64,000 nt of DNA, taken from positions 1 to 64,000 of the forward strand of contig LJUY01000005.1 in NCBI GenBank assembly GCA_001304015.1. The letters are read 5' to 3'. The translations under genes were made by a program, and so were the position numbers. This document shows positions 36,181-45,583 of the stretch, one piece after another. The DNA comes from a candidate division Zixibacteria bacterium SM23_81. Lineage in GTDB: Bacteria > SM23-81. The notes below the pieces were generated by a model. The model was given only the letters and a program-made list of their open reading frames with translations, had not been told where the DNA came from and did not search any database. The number at the start of each line of letters is the position of its first letter. Within the stretch, counting starts at the first letter, position 1.

Positions 36181-37353
36181 TTAGCGCTGGTCGATGGGAA
36201 CGTACTCCTTTTCCATGTCTCCTACATAGACGGCTCTGGGGCGGAAAATACGATTCTCGGGCAGGTATTCGAGAACCCGAGCCACCCATCCGGCGACACG
36301 GCTTACAGCGAAAATGGGAGTGAACAGGGGAACCTCAATGCCTAAAGCGTAGTAGATGGTGCCTGAGTAAAAATCCACGTTGGGAAAGATGCCCCTCTCG
36401 CCATAGGCGGCGATGACCTCTTCCTCCACCTTCCTGGCAATCTTGAACAGATGGGGCATCCCCATCCTCTCGGTCACCTCTTGAGAATATTTCCCCAGAA
36501 CCTTGGCCCGCGGATCATAGGCCTTATAGACTCGATGGCCGAAACCCATGATTTTCTTCTTCTTGGCGATGGCGTCCCTGACATACTCCACCGCTTCTTC
36601 CTCGTCCTTAAGAGGCAGCATTTCGGCCAGAGCGCGTTCGTTGGCCCCACCATGAAGGGGACCCTTTAGGCTGCCCACCCCGGCGCAAACCGAAGAATAA
36701 AGGTCGCTGAGGGAGGAGTTTACCACCATGCAGGTGAAGGTGGAGGCGTTCATCCCATGGTCGGCATGGAGGATCATGGAGATGTCCATAACCTTTATCA
36801 TCAAGTCGTTAGGTTTCTCCCCCAGGGCCATGTAAAGGAAGTTGGCCGTGTGATCCAAGCTTGGATCAGGTTCGACCGGTTCCTGGCCCTTGCGGATTCT
36901 GGCGATGGCCGCTGCCACAGTGGCCATCTGAGAGATCAGCTTGATGGCGATTTCCGTGTCGTTCTCCACGGTGACCTCATCCGCCTTGGTATCTTTGCAA
37001 CCAAGCACCGAGATCCCGGTTCTGAGAGCAGCCATGGGATGGCAATCTTTAGGTAAGCTCTTGAGAGTGTCGATGACCTCTTGCGGGATCTTACGGTAGC
37101 CCAAGAGCTTCCCCTTGAAATCGTCCAGCTCTTTTTGAGTGGGCAGTTTGCCGAAGAGCAACAGATAGGCCGTTTCCTCATAAGTGGAATGCTCAGCCAG
37201 ATCGAAGATATTATATCCTCGGTAAACTAACCAACCCTTTTCACCATCCACATAGCCAATTCTGGAGTGGCAGGTGATGGCGCCCTCCAGGCCTTTGCCC
37301 AACTGAATGGTCACGGGCCATTCTACCTCTCCGACAAATTTAGGTGCTGCCAT
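36181..37353 (-). CDS. gltA: Citrate synthase
   Basis: 390 aa from the ATG at 37353 (AAAGGAGG upstream). Catalytic residues: His in LHGGANERAL (~residue 250), His in GFGHRVYKAYDPRA (~290) and Asp in NVDFYSGTIYYALG (~340). Condenses oxaloacetate and acetyl-CoA. Length and HADHGMNASTF motif fit the type II/methylcitrate-synthase-like branch, so 2-methylcitrate activity is possible. Downstream of ndk behind a terminator-like hairpin. Confidence 0.95.
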   Translation of the reverse strand: MAAPKFVGEVEWPVTIQLGKGLEGAITCHSRIGYVDGEKGWLVYRGYNIFDLAEHSTYEETAYLLLFGKLPTQKELDDFKGKLLGYRKIPQEVIDTLKSLPKDCHPMAALRTGISVLGCKDTKADEVTVENDTEIAIKLISQMATVAAAIARIRKGQEPVEPDPSLDHTANFLYMALGEKPNDLMIKVMDISMILHADHGMNASTFTCMVVNSSLSDLYSSVCAGVGSLKGPLHGGANERALAEMLPLKDEEEAVEYVRDAIAKKKKIMGFGHRVYKAYDPRAKVLGKYSQEVTERMGMPHLFKIARKVEEEVIAAYGERGIFPNVDFYSGTIYYALGIEVPLFTPIFAVSRVAGWVARVLEYLPENRIFRPRAVYVGDMEKEYVPIDQR

Positions 37354-37384
37354 GAAACAACCTCCTTTTCCTAGATGAATAGGC

Positions 37385-37418
37385 AAAAAAAAGGGGCAAG
37401 AGCAAACAGCTCTCTCCC
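37385..37418 (-). terminator. Terminator or attenuator upstream of gltA
   Basis: Minus strand GGGAGAGAGC / GCTCTTGCCC stem (one mismatch, one G-U) followed by CTTTTTTTT. It ends about 32 bases before the gltA ATG, and 112 bases after ndk, so it either ends ndk transcripts or acts as a partial stop before gltA. Confidence 0.6.
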
Positions 37419-37529
37419 GCCGAACGTCAATGACGATGGCGGGCAAGGATAATTTAGCTTTCAGCAGTCCTCCTTTCTCCTCAAGTTGCCCTTCATAAGC
37501 ACTATTCCTGAAAACCTCGGGCTATTCCG

Positions 37530-37943
37530 TCACGAAAAATGAGTGGCTGGAAAGAAAAAAGCGATCTCCTCCCGAGCAGTCTGCGGTGAGTCGGAGGCGT
37601 GAACGGCATTCTTGCTCCCGTCCTCGGCGAACTCTTTTCGAATGGTTCCCTCATGGGCATCCTTTGGATTTGTAGCTCCGATCAGCCTGCGTAAGTCTCT
37701 GATGGCGTTGTCTTTTTCTAAGACGGCTACCAGTATAGGACCGGATGCCATAAATTCTATCAAATTTTTATAGAAGGGTTTTTCCCGATGGACCTGGTAG
37801 AATTGACCCGCCGTCTCCGGCGTGAGCCTTTCGGGTTTCAGAGCACATAGTCGGTAACCCTCCCGTGTGACACGATGGAGAATTTTGCCCGTCGTCCGTT
37901 TCGCCACGGCATCCGGTTTGATGATCAACAGCGTTCTCTCCAT
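37530..37943 (-). CDS. ndk: Nucleoside diphosphate kinase
   Basis: 137 aa. MERTLLIIKPDAV at the start, and the active-site His in NAVHASDSPQTA (~residue 115); GATNPKDAHEGTIRKEFA is conserved. Transfers gamma-phosphate among NTPs via phosphohistidine. In TCA-linked neighbourhoods it often accompanies succinyl-CoA synthetase. Preceded by its own strong promoter. Confidence 0.97.
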   Translation of the reverse strand: MERTLLIIKPDAVAKRTTGKILHRVTREGYRLCALKPERLTPETAGQFYQVHREKPFYKNLIEFMASGPILVAVLEKDNAIRDLRRLIGATNPKDAHEGTIRKEFAEDGSKNAVHASDSPQTAREEIAFFFPATHFS

Positions 37944-38005
37944 TCAGCAGAGCTCCACACCACATAGAGTTTTGCTCTCACATAAGAAGCAAGCATAGAA
38001 AGTTT

Positions 38006-38034
38006 ATTTTAACAAACTTTTTGATGAAAGTCAA
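38006..38034 (-). promoter_or_regulatory. Promoter of ndk
   Basis: Minus strand TTGACT (38029-38034), 17-base spacer, TAAAAT (38006-38011). Inferred start ~55 nt before the ndk ATG. Confidence 0.75.
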
Positions 38035-38103
38035 TACTTTTCGCCTGGCTGAAGTGGTTTTATCCCTAAATAGCGTATGCCTATTTTCTTCCCCTTGAAA
38101 TGA

Positions 38104-39144
38104 TCATTTAAGCTCTATACTCGGTGACTTGGAGGCAATCACATGCCCGATGAGACGGGCCGAAAGAATATCGTGGCGATGAAGGAGATCCACGAGGTCT
38201 CCGGCTTTCTCTTCAGTCACGGCCATCAACAGACCCCCGGAAGTCTGGGCATCACAGAGAAGAGTGTGGAGGACTGGGTCAATTTTGTTGAGGACCTTTG
38301 TATAAGGCTGAACATATTCGAAATTCTTCTTTGTGCCCCCAGGTACCAACCCAGCTCGAGCGTATTCCAGGGCACGACTCACGAGAGGCACTTCCTCAAC
38401 CAGGATGCGAGCTCCCACATTACTGGCCATGAGCATCTGCAGAAGATGACCCAGCAGACCAAATCCGGTGATGTCCGTGCAGGCGTTCACGCCCACCTCC
38501 AGCATGCACTGAGAGGCAGAATGATTTAACTGAGTCATCAGAGCGTTGATCTCCTTAACAGTCTGGGGCGACGCCCGGCCGGCTTTCAGGGCCGTGGACA
38601 CAATTCCCGTTCCCAGAGGTTTGGTCAACACCAATCCATCGCCTGGTCTCGCGCCGGTGGTGCTCACGATCTTGTCCCTGTCCACAATCCCCGTTACCGC
38701 TAGACCATACTTCAACTCCTGATCTTTTATGGTGTGCCCACCGATGATGACCGCTCCGGCCTCCTTGACCTTCTCTATGCTCCCTTTGATAAGCTTCTCC
38801 AAGATAGAAAGGTCCAGTTTTGTGGGAAAACCAACCACGTTAAGAGCCGTCAGTGGCCTGGCTCCCATGGCGTAGACATCGCTCAGGGAATTCGCGGCAG
38901 CGATCTGGCCAAATACGTAGGGATCATCTGCGATGGGTGTGAGTACATCGACCGTCTGGACTAAGGCTCGCCTCTCGTCCAGCACGTAGACTCCCGCGTC
39001 CCCTAGAGCTTCGTACCCCAAGATGATGTTGGGATCATCGAATGTGGGCAAATGGCGCAGAACCTGCGCCAGGTCTTTTTGACAGACCTTAGCCGCTCAC
39101 CCAGCGGCCTTGGTCATGGCGGTTAGGTGAACCACTTCTTCCAC
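38104..39144 (-). CDS. selD: Selenide, water dikinase, itself a selenoprotein (Sec16)
   Basis: 346 aa when the in-frame TGA at 39097-39099 is read as selenocysteine. The GTG at 39144 has AGGGAGG nine bases upstream and gives an N-terminus reading ...TKAAG-U-AAKVCQKDL, the SelD active-site loop in which the catalytic residue is Cys or Sec followed by a conserved Lys. Without read-through the protein would start at an internal codon and lack the active site. The rest is canonical (VQTVDVLTPI, GQIAAANSLSDVYAMGARPL, GGHTIKD). Makes selenophosphate from selenide and ATP for Sec-tRNA synthesis. Shares the locus with tRNA-Sec, selA and selB. Confidence 0.95.
39071..39099 (-). promoter_or_regulatory. 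SECIS-type hairpin and UGA codon of selD
   Basis: Seven bases after the TGA, AGGTCT (39084-39089) pairs with AGACCT (39071-39076) around a GTCAAAA loop. Position and a GU at the start of the apical loop fit a bacterial SECIS recognised by SelB. Confidence 0.7.
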
Positions 39145-39229
39145 GCCGTGACACCTCCCTGCCGAGCTGACCTTGAAGATTTCATATTAAAAGATTTGAG
39201 TTCCCCGCCGCGCCATTGAGGGCAAAAAT

Positions 39230-39324
39230 TGGCGGAGGCGTGTAGGAATCGAACCTACCGAGGACAAATATTGCCCCCAACTGGATTTGAAGTCCAGCAG
39301 GCACACCAGCACCTATCCGCCTCC
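39230..39324 (-). tRNA. selC: tRNA-Sec (anticodon TCA)
   Basis: 95 nt with encoded CCA. Acceptor GGAGGCG pairs with CGCCTCC; anticodon stem-loop CTGGA-CTTCAAA-TCCAG has TCA at 39288-39290; a long variable arm and T-loop GTAGG-TTCGATT-CCTAC follow. The length, long extra arm and UCA anticodon identify selenocysteine tRNA. It lies 85 bases upstream of selD on the same strand, downstream of a strong promoter. Confidence 0.96.
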
Positions 39325-39361
39325 GCGTTGCAAAGGAACCAAATGAAGAGAACCTTATGGG

Positions 39362-39390
39362 ATAGTAATCACTAGATTCCCTGTTGTCAA
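39362..39390 (-). promoter_or_regulatory. Promoter of tRNA-Sec (and probably selD)
   Basis: Minus strand TTGACA (39385-39390), 17-base spacer, TACTAT (39362-39367). Expected start ~39355, about 30 bases before the tRNA. No terminator is seen between the tRNA and selD, so both may be on one transcript. Confidence 0.8.
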
Positions 39391-39455
39391 TACCTTTTTA
39401 ACTGAACTTCCCTCTAAGTGATGCATTTCAAACCGTTAGTTTCGATTCCAGAAGT

Positions 39456-40952
39456 TCAGTGGGAGTACGGTGCGCCCTGAAACTTTGAATCCTTTCTTTT
39501 CGCCTCTCCTACGACCTCATCGCGCAACACCTGGTCATCATACCCAGGCATAATGGCGCGGCTGCCCTCCTCCATCAGATAGGCACCTACTCCCGAGACG
39601 GTCAGCACGTCGCCCTCCCTCACCGAATCCAGGTCGATTCCCGTCTCGCTTCGGACCAACACCACAACAGCTCCCGATCCATCGTCCAGATGCAAGCGGG
39701 TCCAGCTTTCGTCCTCCAAGGCGAATACAACCTTGCCCCGGACGCTGATCAGGGTGTTGTCCCACCGGGAGTCCTTGGCCTCTCCGGTGGACAGGACTTG
39801 AGGGGATGGCGATGGATGGCCCCTCTCCAGCACCGTCACCGATGGCCCGATGATCTCTTTGAGACCATGGTAGTCCTGGGCCATCCCCTCCACCCTGACC
39901 AAGTCACCGCGCGAGATGCCCTCCTGGAGGCGATGGTCAAAAAGCAGGATGCCCCGGCCGGACTGATCTTGAATGTAGACCTTCATACGCTGGTCATCGA
40001 GAACGCCGCTTCCCATGGTCACCACGCCTTGTACCGTGACCAGATCGAAAGTTTCGGGACCGGGCTCCAGATTTGCGATGACCTCGACCTCGGCGGGCGG
40101 TGGAAACTCCGGCTGGCCGGCATCGACCCAGGCCGTATACCATAGATCGGCCAGAACTCTGGCCGACTGGCCCAACTGGCCGATAGTGAAGGGGCCCGTC
40201 TTCTCCCACATGATTCGGTAGTATTCCGCGCTATAGGTCGGAGACCGCTTCCTGGCCTGGCGATCCGCGTTCAGAATGCTATCTACATACATCCAGGTGC
40301 CTGGGATCGTGGCGAAGATGTGTTCCAGGGGATCCTCGATATAAACGGCCAGACTGGAATCGGGCCTCAACTGGGCCAGGTACCTCTCCACCATGTGTAT
40401 CTCGTAACGTAGATGGACTCCATCGTGACCAGTGAGCTGGCCATCGTAGTTCGCGGTGGTATGAAGGGGCTGGTGACAGTCGGCCACATAGTGGCCCAGA
40501 TCTGCCGCCAGGAGGACAGCCTGACTCCATTCGCCCCCGGCCATGACCACGCTCAGGCTTTCGGTGACACCGGCTATTGTCCAGGGTACTACCCCATTTC
40601 CATAGACGTCAAGATGATGACTGTGTTGAGCCCGAAGAGAATCCAGGTCGTGGGAGAGAGACCCTGCGTAAAACTCGGGATAATTGTCGATGTCGATCCA
40701 GTGACGGGGACCTTCAAGAGGATCGGTGGCTTTGCGAGCATCTGCATCGCTCGCATGAGCAGCGATGATCCTAGACCAGCGTTCGAAGCCGGCCATCTCC
40801 ATGGGTAGATGCTGGAACGCCTTTTCGTTCACCCAGCGATGGACCCGACCACCCCAGGCCCAACTCACTGCCGGCAAGGAAAAGATCACAACAGAAATTA
40901 CGGCCGCCCAGTAGGACCGCCTGCTCCGCGAAGCCGTCATGGTAAGTCTCAC
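39456..40952 (-). CDS. S1/P1-type nuclease / zinc-dependent phospholipase C-like protein with two OB-fold domains
   Basis: 498 aa secreted protein. The signal peptide ends at ...AVSWA, exposing Trp33; in this superfamily the mature N-terminal Trp and a His five residues on (WGGRVH) bind zinc. Further ligand-like residues: HASDADA, RHWIDID and the hallmark HYVADCHQPLH (~residues 150-160). After ~residue 275 come two OB-fold-like modules (VTVQGVVTMG and ISVRGKVVFALE) as in YhcR-type surface nucleases. Probably degrades extracellular nucleic acid; phospholipase activity is the alternative. It lies between selB and tRNA-Sec with no obvious link to selenium. Start could be the GTG at 40952 or the ATG at 40940. 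Confidence 0.8.
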   Translation of the reverse strand: MRLTMTASRSRRSYWAAVISVVIFSLPAVSWAWGGRVHRWVNEKAFQHLPMEMAGFERWSRIIAAHASDADARKATDPLEGPRHWIDIDNYPEFYAGSLSHDLDSLRAQHSHHLDVYGNGVVPWTIAGVTESLSVVMAGGEWSQAVLLAADLGHYVADCHQPLHTTANYDGQLTGHDGVHLRYEIHMVERYLAQLRPDSSLAVYIEDPLEHIFATIPGTWMYVDSILNADRQARKRSPTYSAEYYRIMWEKTGPFTIGQLGQSARVLADLWYTAWVDAGQPEFPPPAEVEVIANLEPGPETFDLVTVQGVVTMGSGVLDDQRMKVYIQDQSGRGILLFDHRLQEGISRGDLVRVEGMAQDYHGLKEIIGPSVTVLERGHPSPSPQVLSTGEAKDSRWDNTLISVRGKVVFALEDESWTRLHLDDGSGAVVVLVRSETGIDLDSVREGDVLTVSGVGAYLMEEGSRAIMPGYDDQVLRDEVVGEAKRKDSKFQGAPYSH

Positions 40953-40992
40953 TGAAAGTCAGGAAATCAGCTGGCTGACCAATTCTTGTTCG

Positions 40993-42864
40993 CTAATCCT
41001 TCACCAGCTCTCTATTGTTCCCGATCCTCTTGGTAAAGCCAATCTGATCCAGATATTCCGCCAGAGGCACGGCGAACTTCCGGGATGTCCCCCAAAGCTC
41101 CCGCATCTCGCTGAGCCGCATGCGACCCTGTCGGGACATCTCCTCCCGAATAAGATGCTTCGCCTCCTCCAGGACAGAACGATGCAGGTATATCTCCTTG
41201 GTGAGCCCCACCAGAATCCCCTGTTTAGCCAGAGCGTAGAAGACCTTAGAATCATATTCCGCCAGGAGTTCTTCCCTTGTGGGGGGATTGAACTTTCGTT
41301 CCAGGAATAGCGTCTCGATCCTCTCCCGCTCCCGATCTTGCTCCGGGGAGAAACGGATCTCCCGACCCCTCTGGCGTACCTCATCACCAGAAACCTCCAC
41401 CTGGTCGAGGACCGAGAGAACCTCCTCAACGAGCTGCCCTGGGCATTGAATTTTGCCCTTCAACTCCTCTTTAGACATCCCTGTTTTAAGAGGGTGGCGG
41501 TGATGAAATTCCTGGATCTGAGACAGAATTTCACCCTGCATGCCCTCCAGAGCGTCTGATCCCATCAAAAAGGGGCCTAACACCCTAAGATGACCTTGTT
41601 TCTGCATTTGCGAAACGGTTGCATTCAAGCGTTCATCTGGCAGTCGCAAATTTCTCTTCATGTCCTCGACCAGCACGGGCCCGCGGGACAGGTCAGAAAG
41701 GAGAATTTTAGTCAGATCCCCTCCTGCCCTGGCCTCAAGGCTTTGTAGAATCGAGCCATCAAAACGTCTGTGCTTCTGGGGCTGGGGATCCAATATCGTT
41801 CCTCCGCCGAGGAGGGTTTGAGGAGAATAGGCTCGCAGGACAAAGCGATCACCGTACCAGGCCACAGTCGGGGTTTCCAGCCGTAGCTGAGCATAGACCT
41901 CCTGGCCGCTCTGAGCCTCTTTCGCAGAGAGAATGACCAGCCTGGCCAGAACTTCGGCGCTGCCCAGGTACAGGCGTACCCGAGCCCAATCTCTTACCAC
42001 AAGTTCCTGACCCACAACTTCGAGCTTGACATCCAGCCGCAGGGTGGGCTCGAAGGCACCCTCTGTGGATATGACCTCCCCGCGTTGTAGCTCGCTTTTG
42101 CCTGCACCCACCAGGTTGAGTGCCACCCGATGGCCGGCCACAACTCGGCGCATCAGCTGATGATGAACATGAAGTTGCCGGATCCTAGCCTTTAGCTTTT
42201 CAGGGTAAACCACCACCTCGTCGCCTTGAGAGAGCGTCCCGTAGGTCAGGCTACCAGTGACAACCGTGCCGATGCCCTGAAGAATGAAAACCCGGTCGAC
42301 CAGTAACCGAGGAAGATTGCCCACCTCTCGAGTTGGCAAGGCGACGATGATACTGTCCAGGAGGGCTATCAGCTCTTCCAAGCCAGTCCCGGTGACAGGT
42401 GAGACTTTCAGGATCGGGCTGCCCTCCAGATATGTCCCCCGCAGGAGATCTTGAATCTCCTCCACCACCAAGTCGGCCAGCTCCGCATCCACAGCGTCCA
42501 CCTTGCTGACCACCGCCACTAGTTTGGGAATGCCCAGAAGGCGAAGGATCTCTAAGTGCTCCTGCGTTTGCGGCATGAGGCCCTCGTCGGCGGCCACCAC
42601 CAGGAGAGCCAGGTCAATGCCGCCCACACCAGCCAGCATATTCTTCATAAATCGCTGGTGCCCGGGAACATCGACAATGCCCACCCGGCCAGCCTGGGGT
42701 AGATCCAGGGAGGCGAAACCCAGATCGATGGTCAACCCCCGCCTCTTCTCCTCAGCTAGCCGGTCAGTATCTACGCCGGTGAGGGCTTTGATCAGCTCCG
42801 TTTTACCGTGGTCCACGTGACCCGCTGTGCCCACAATAACGCCAGGATGCTCCGCTTTTTCCAT
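40993..42864 (-). CDS. selB: Selenocysteine-specific elongation factor
   Basis: 623 aa. GTPase domain: [11 protein letters not shown] (~residue 12), [13 protein letters not shown] in place of NKxD, as in SelB. EF-Tu-like domains II/III follow, and the last ~250 residues are the tandem winged-helix repeats that bind the SECIS hairpin (for example [18 protein letters not shown] and [18 protein letters not shown]). It carries Sec-tRNA to UGA codons. Starts 20 bases after the selA stop. Confidence 0.96.
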   Translation of the reverse strand: MEKAEHPGVIVGTAGHVDHGKTELIKALTGVDTDRLAEEKRRGLTIDLGFASLDLPQAGRVGIVDVPGHQRFMKNMLAGVGGIDLALLVVAADEGLMPQTQEHLEILRLLGIPKLVAVVSKVDAVDAELADLVVEEIQDLLRGTYLEGSPILKVSPVTGTGLEELIALLDSIIVALPTREVGNLPRLLVDRVFILQGIGTVVTGSLTYGTLSQGDEVVVYPEKLKARIRQLHVHHQLMRRVVAGHRVALNLVGAGKSELQRGEVISTEGAFEPTLRLDVKLEVVGQELVVRDWARVRLYLGSAEVLARLVILSAKEAQSGQEVYAQLRLETPTVAWYGDRFVLRAYSPQTLLGGGTILDPQPQKHRRFDGSILQSLEARAGGDLTKILLSDLSRGPVLVEDMKRNLRLPDERLNATVSQMQKQGHLRVLGPFLMGSDALEGMQGEILSQIQEFHHRHPLKTGMSKEELKGKIQCPGQLVEEVLSVLDQVEVSGDEVRQRGREIRFSPEQDRERERIETLFLERKFNPPTREELLAEYDSKVFYALAKQGILVGLTKEIYLHRSVLEEAKHLIREEMSRQGRMRLSEMRELWGTSRKFAVPLAEYLDQIGFTKRIGNNRELVKD

Positions 42865-42884
42865 ATCGAATTCCTCGCTCCGCC

Positions 42885-44297
42885 TCAGACCGCTCGAATC
42901 TCCTCACACAGTCGGACCACGATGCGCTGCAGGCTGGCCAGCTCCCCGGGCATCACTGTTCTCAGGTCCAACAAGAGCCGATTGCCGGCAATCCTGCTCA
43001 GCACCGGGGGGTCACTCATCCTCAGCCTCTGCGCCATCTGGGTAGGAGAAAGAGCCCTGGCACGCAAGCCGATCAAGCAGGTGGGCACCTGAGCTCCGGG
43101 ATAGGAACCCCCCCCCACCGCCGAGAATCCATCCACCAGCTTAGCCTCCAGATCATCCCCCGACAGGGGCCGCACCTTGCCCAACAAGCGCTTTGCCCGG
43201 CGCCGGACCTCGGCAACAGGTTGCAGGATCATCTTCAGATGGGGCAATCTCGCTGCGGGCTCGTCGGCATAAGCGTAGAGTCGCAGAACTGCCTCCAGGG
43301 CAGTCAAGGTGAGCTTCCCCACCCGGATGGCCCGGGCGAGGGGATTTCTTCGTAGCCGAGTGATGAGCCTCTGGCGTCCCAGAATGATGCCACACTGAGG
43401 TCCCCCCAGAAGTTTATCGCCGCTGAAGGTGATCAGATCAACCCCGGACCTTACCGCCTCCACCACAGTAGGCTCGTCCCCTAGCTCGCTTTCCTCCAGG
43501 CCCGCCAGAAGGCCGCTGCCCAGATCCTCAACGGTCAGCAGGCGCCGCCTTCTTCCCAGCTGGACCAACTCTTGAAGGGACGGTCGCGCGGTGAAGCCCA
43601 CCACCATGTAATTTGATGTGTGGCTGCGAAACAGCATGGCGGTCCTCTCAGTGACGGCCCCCTTATAGTCCTCGAGATAGGTCCTGTTAGTAGTGCCCAC
43701 CTCAACCAGCTCAGCCTCGCTGCTGGCCATCACCTCGGGGAGGCGGAAAGAACCCCCGATCTCGATGAGTTCCCCCCGGGAGACGATCACCTCCCGCCCC
43801 TTAGCGAAGGTGTTTAACACCAGGAGCACGGCGGCGGCGTTGTTATTGACCACCATGGCGGATGGCGCCCCAGTGAGCTTGGTGACCAAGCCCTCCACGT
43901 GGACCATCCTGTGCCCCCGAGTTCCCGGCTTCAGCTCCGTCTCCAAATTGCAGTAGCCAGCGGCGACTCGACTCAAGGCCTGAACGACCTCTTCGGCCAA
44001 GGGAGCTCGTCCCAGATTGGTGTTCAGAATTACCCCTGTGGCATTGATCACCGGCCGTAGACTATTTCTGGCCATGTCATTTAACAACAGCTCTACCTGA
44101 TCGAGAAAGGCCGCACGGGAGACTCCACAGGAAGGTTCTGTCCCCTGGCGGAGGAGATTTCGCCACTGGTTTACTACCCGACGCATGGCTTCAGCCAGCA
44201 ACTTTCGTGGGAATTGACCGAAGCGCTCCCTCACGGAGCGGTCGTCTAAAAATGCTCCAATGGAGGGTAAATCTCGAAGGGAAATGGAAGAGGACAC
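42885..44297 (-). CDS. selA: L-seryl-tRNA(Sec) selenium transferase
   Basis: 470 aa. PLP Lys in TFSGDKLLGGPQCG (~residue 295); GVILNTNLGRAPL, NNNAAAVLLVLNTFAKGREV and RGELIEIGGSFRLPEVM are SelA hallmarks. Converts Ser-tRNA(Sec) to Sec-tRNA(Sec) using selenophosphate, the bacterial route. GTG start with CAGGAG upstream. First gene of selA-selB. Confidence 0.97.
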   Translation of the reverse strand: MSSSISLRDLPSIGAFLDDRSVRERFGQFPRKLLAEAMRRVVNQWRNLLRQGTEPSCGVSRAAFLDQVELLLNDMARNSLRPVINATGVILNTNLGRAPLAEEVVQALSRVAAGYCNLETELKPGTRGHRMVHVEGLVTKLTGAPSAMVVNNNAAAVLLVLNTFAKGREVIVSRGELIEIGGSFRLPEVMASSEAELVEVGTTNRTYLEDYKGAVTERTAMLFRSHTSNYMVVGFTARPSLQELVQLGRRRRLLTVEDLGSGLLAGLEESELGDEPTVVEAVRSGVDLITFSGDKLLGGPQCGIILGRQRLITRLRRNPLARAIRVGKLTLTALEAVLRLYAYADEPAARLPHLKMILQPVAEVRRRAKRLLGKVRPLSGDDLEAKLVDGFSAVGGGSYPGAQVPTCLIGLRARALSPTQMAQRLRMSDPPVLSRIAGNRLLLDLRTVMPGELASLQRIVVRLCEEIRAV

Positions 44298-44363
44298 GAC
44301 TCACTCCTGTTTTTGATAGCCACGCCAGATCTCGCCCACTGCCCAATTCATGGAGACCCTAAC

Positions 44364-44409
44364 AAAAAAACGTCCCCACCAGAGACGTGCTCGTCTCCTC
44401 TGGGGACGT
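44364..44409 (-). terminator. Terminator after the UshA-like selenoprotein gene
   Basis: Minus strand CGTCCCCA ... TGGGGACG outer stem enclosing AGACG/CGTCT, followed by seven T residues. Lies between the UshA-like gene (ends 44485) and selA. Confidence 0.8.
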
Positions 44410-44484
44410 CTAAAACACGGCTTAAAAGTCTCCCCTGCTTGATATACGGAAGGCAGACGCTACCTTTCCCAGATCGCGTGGGGA

Positions 44485-45480
44485 TCATTCCCTTTTGGCT
44501 TTTCTCCGCGTTGGGTAGAGTTCCTGGAGCGCCGTCTTGTATTCTATCACCAATTGACCGAGCTCCTCGTCGTCTGCCACATTCTGATCCAAAAGGGTCC
44601 ATTGCACCTGATGAGATGTCACCATGTTTTGGTCATCCAGGATCAACTCGATGTCGCCCAGCTCGTTGTCGGAGACCGCCGGCAGCACGAATATGGTCCC
44701 GTCGACCTCTTCGGTATGCTTTCCTTTGGCACCCTTGCCGAAAAAGAAGAGGTCAATGCCGCTCACATTTTGGGCCACTCGTGTGGCCTGTCTGAGGTCA
44801 AGATCTGAGATGATAATCACCACGTCGCATCTTTTTCTCAGCCTCTCAACGGTGGTCTGAAGCACATCCTCTGGCTTGGCGATGATCATATCCCTGGAGA
44901 TTTGTGAGCCCTTGGGACCCCCACGTATCTCGTCGACTAAACCTATGATGGCCACTTTAATGCCCCCCCTCTTAAATCCCAAAAAGCTGGATGAGCCTAC
45001 TCTTTTAATCACATAGGGGGGCACCAGCAGTTGATTCCCGTTCTTCTTATAGAGGTTGCTGGAAATCAGAGGAAGACGTTCTCTGTCCCTCATTTCAAGT
45101 ATCTGGCCAGAGCCCAGAAGAATCTCCTCCCGGGCCAAGTTAATGGCATCATATCCCATGAGGGCCATGGCTTTGGCCAGGTATTTGGCCTTCAGTTCAT
45201 TGGTCGAGCCCTTGCCCTGCGCAAAGTTACCGATGTCCACGATCAGGTGGGGAGCTCCTCTGTCAAGCTTCTCATTAATCACCGTGGCTCTCCGAGCCAC
45301 GCCGCCATAGCGACAGCCCCGTCACCCGCTGGGTTCCATCCGGCCGCTGACATTGCCGGTGAACAGCACGTGCAAACTCATAGGATCTCGAGCCTGTGCC
45401 ACCGATACGCACAAAATCAGCACTCCAGCTGCCAACAAGATCGTTAATAACTCTTTTCGTCCGAATAAGTTTCCTAACAT
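44485..45480 (-). CDS. UshA-like metallophosphoesterase selenoprotein (Sec53)
   Basis: 331 aa when the TGA at 45322-45324 is read as Sec. The ATG at 45480 opens a signal peptide (to ~residue 30, ...VSVAQA), so the protein is exported. The mature N-terminus reads LFTGNVSGRMEPSG-U-RGC, followed by RYGGVARRATVI. Relatives of 5'-nucleotidase/UshA have a CGC-type motif here; this one has S-G-U, then U-x-x-C, a redox-type pair. The frame continues cleanly as VDIGNFAQG ... INLAREEIL ... VAIIGLVDEIRG, the metallophosphoesterase core. The C-terminal 5'-nucleotidase domain is absent. UshA-like (seleno)proteins are a known but uncharacterised family. Next to selA and a Sec-HdrA gene. Confidence 0.85.
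45283..45324 (-). promoter_or_regulatory. SECIS-type hairpin and UGA codon of the UshA-like gene
   Basis: Twenty bases after the TGA (45322-45324), CGTGGCTC pairs perfectly with GAGCCACG around a GGA triloop (45283-45301). Spacing and strength suit a bacterial SECIS; the loop lacks the GU seen in the other two. Confidence 0.6.
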
Positions 45481-45583
45481 GGGAGTATCACCCCCTAGGA
45501 GGTTTATGAAAATCGATCAGCCATTTTCAGCCATTGAATAAACAGAGGCCCCACCCTGCCCAGAAGGAGACCCGCTGATGTTA

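Noticed and set aside
38104-39051. A 315-aa SelD beginning at an internal ATG
   Set aside because: It would lack the catalytic Cys/Sec loop. A GTG with a good Shine-Dalgarno 93 bases upstream and an in-frame TGA give the complete protein.
44485-45300. A 271-aa cytoplasmic UshA-like protein starting at 45300
   Set aside because: That start is a GTG inside the conserved GGVARRA segment; it would lose the signal peptide and active-site region that lie in frame before the TGA.
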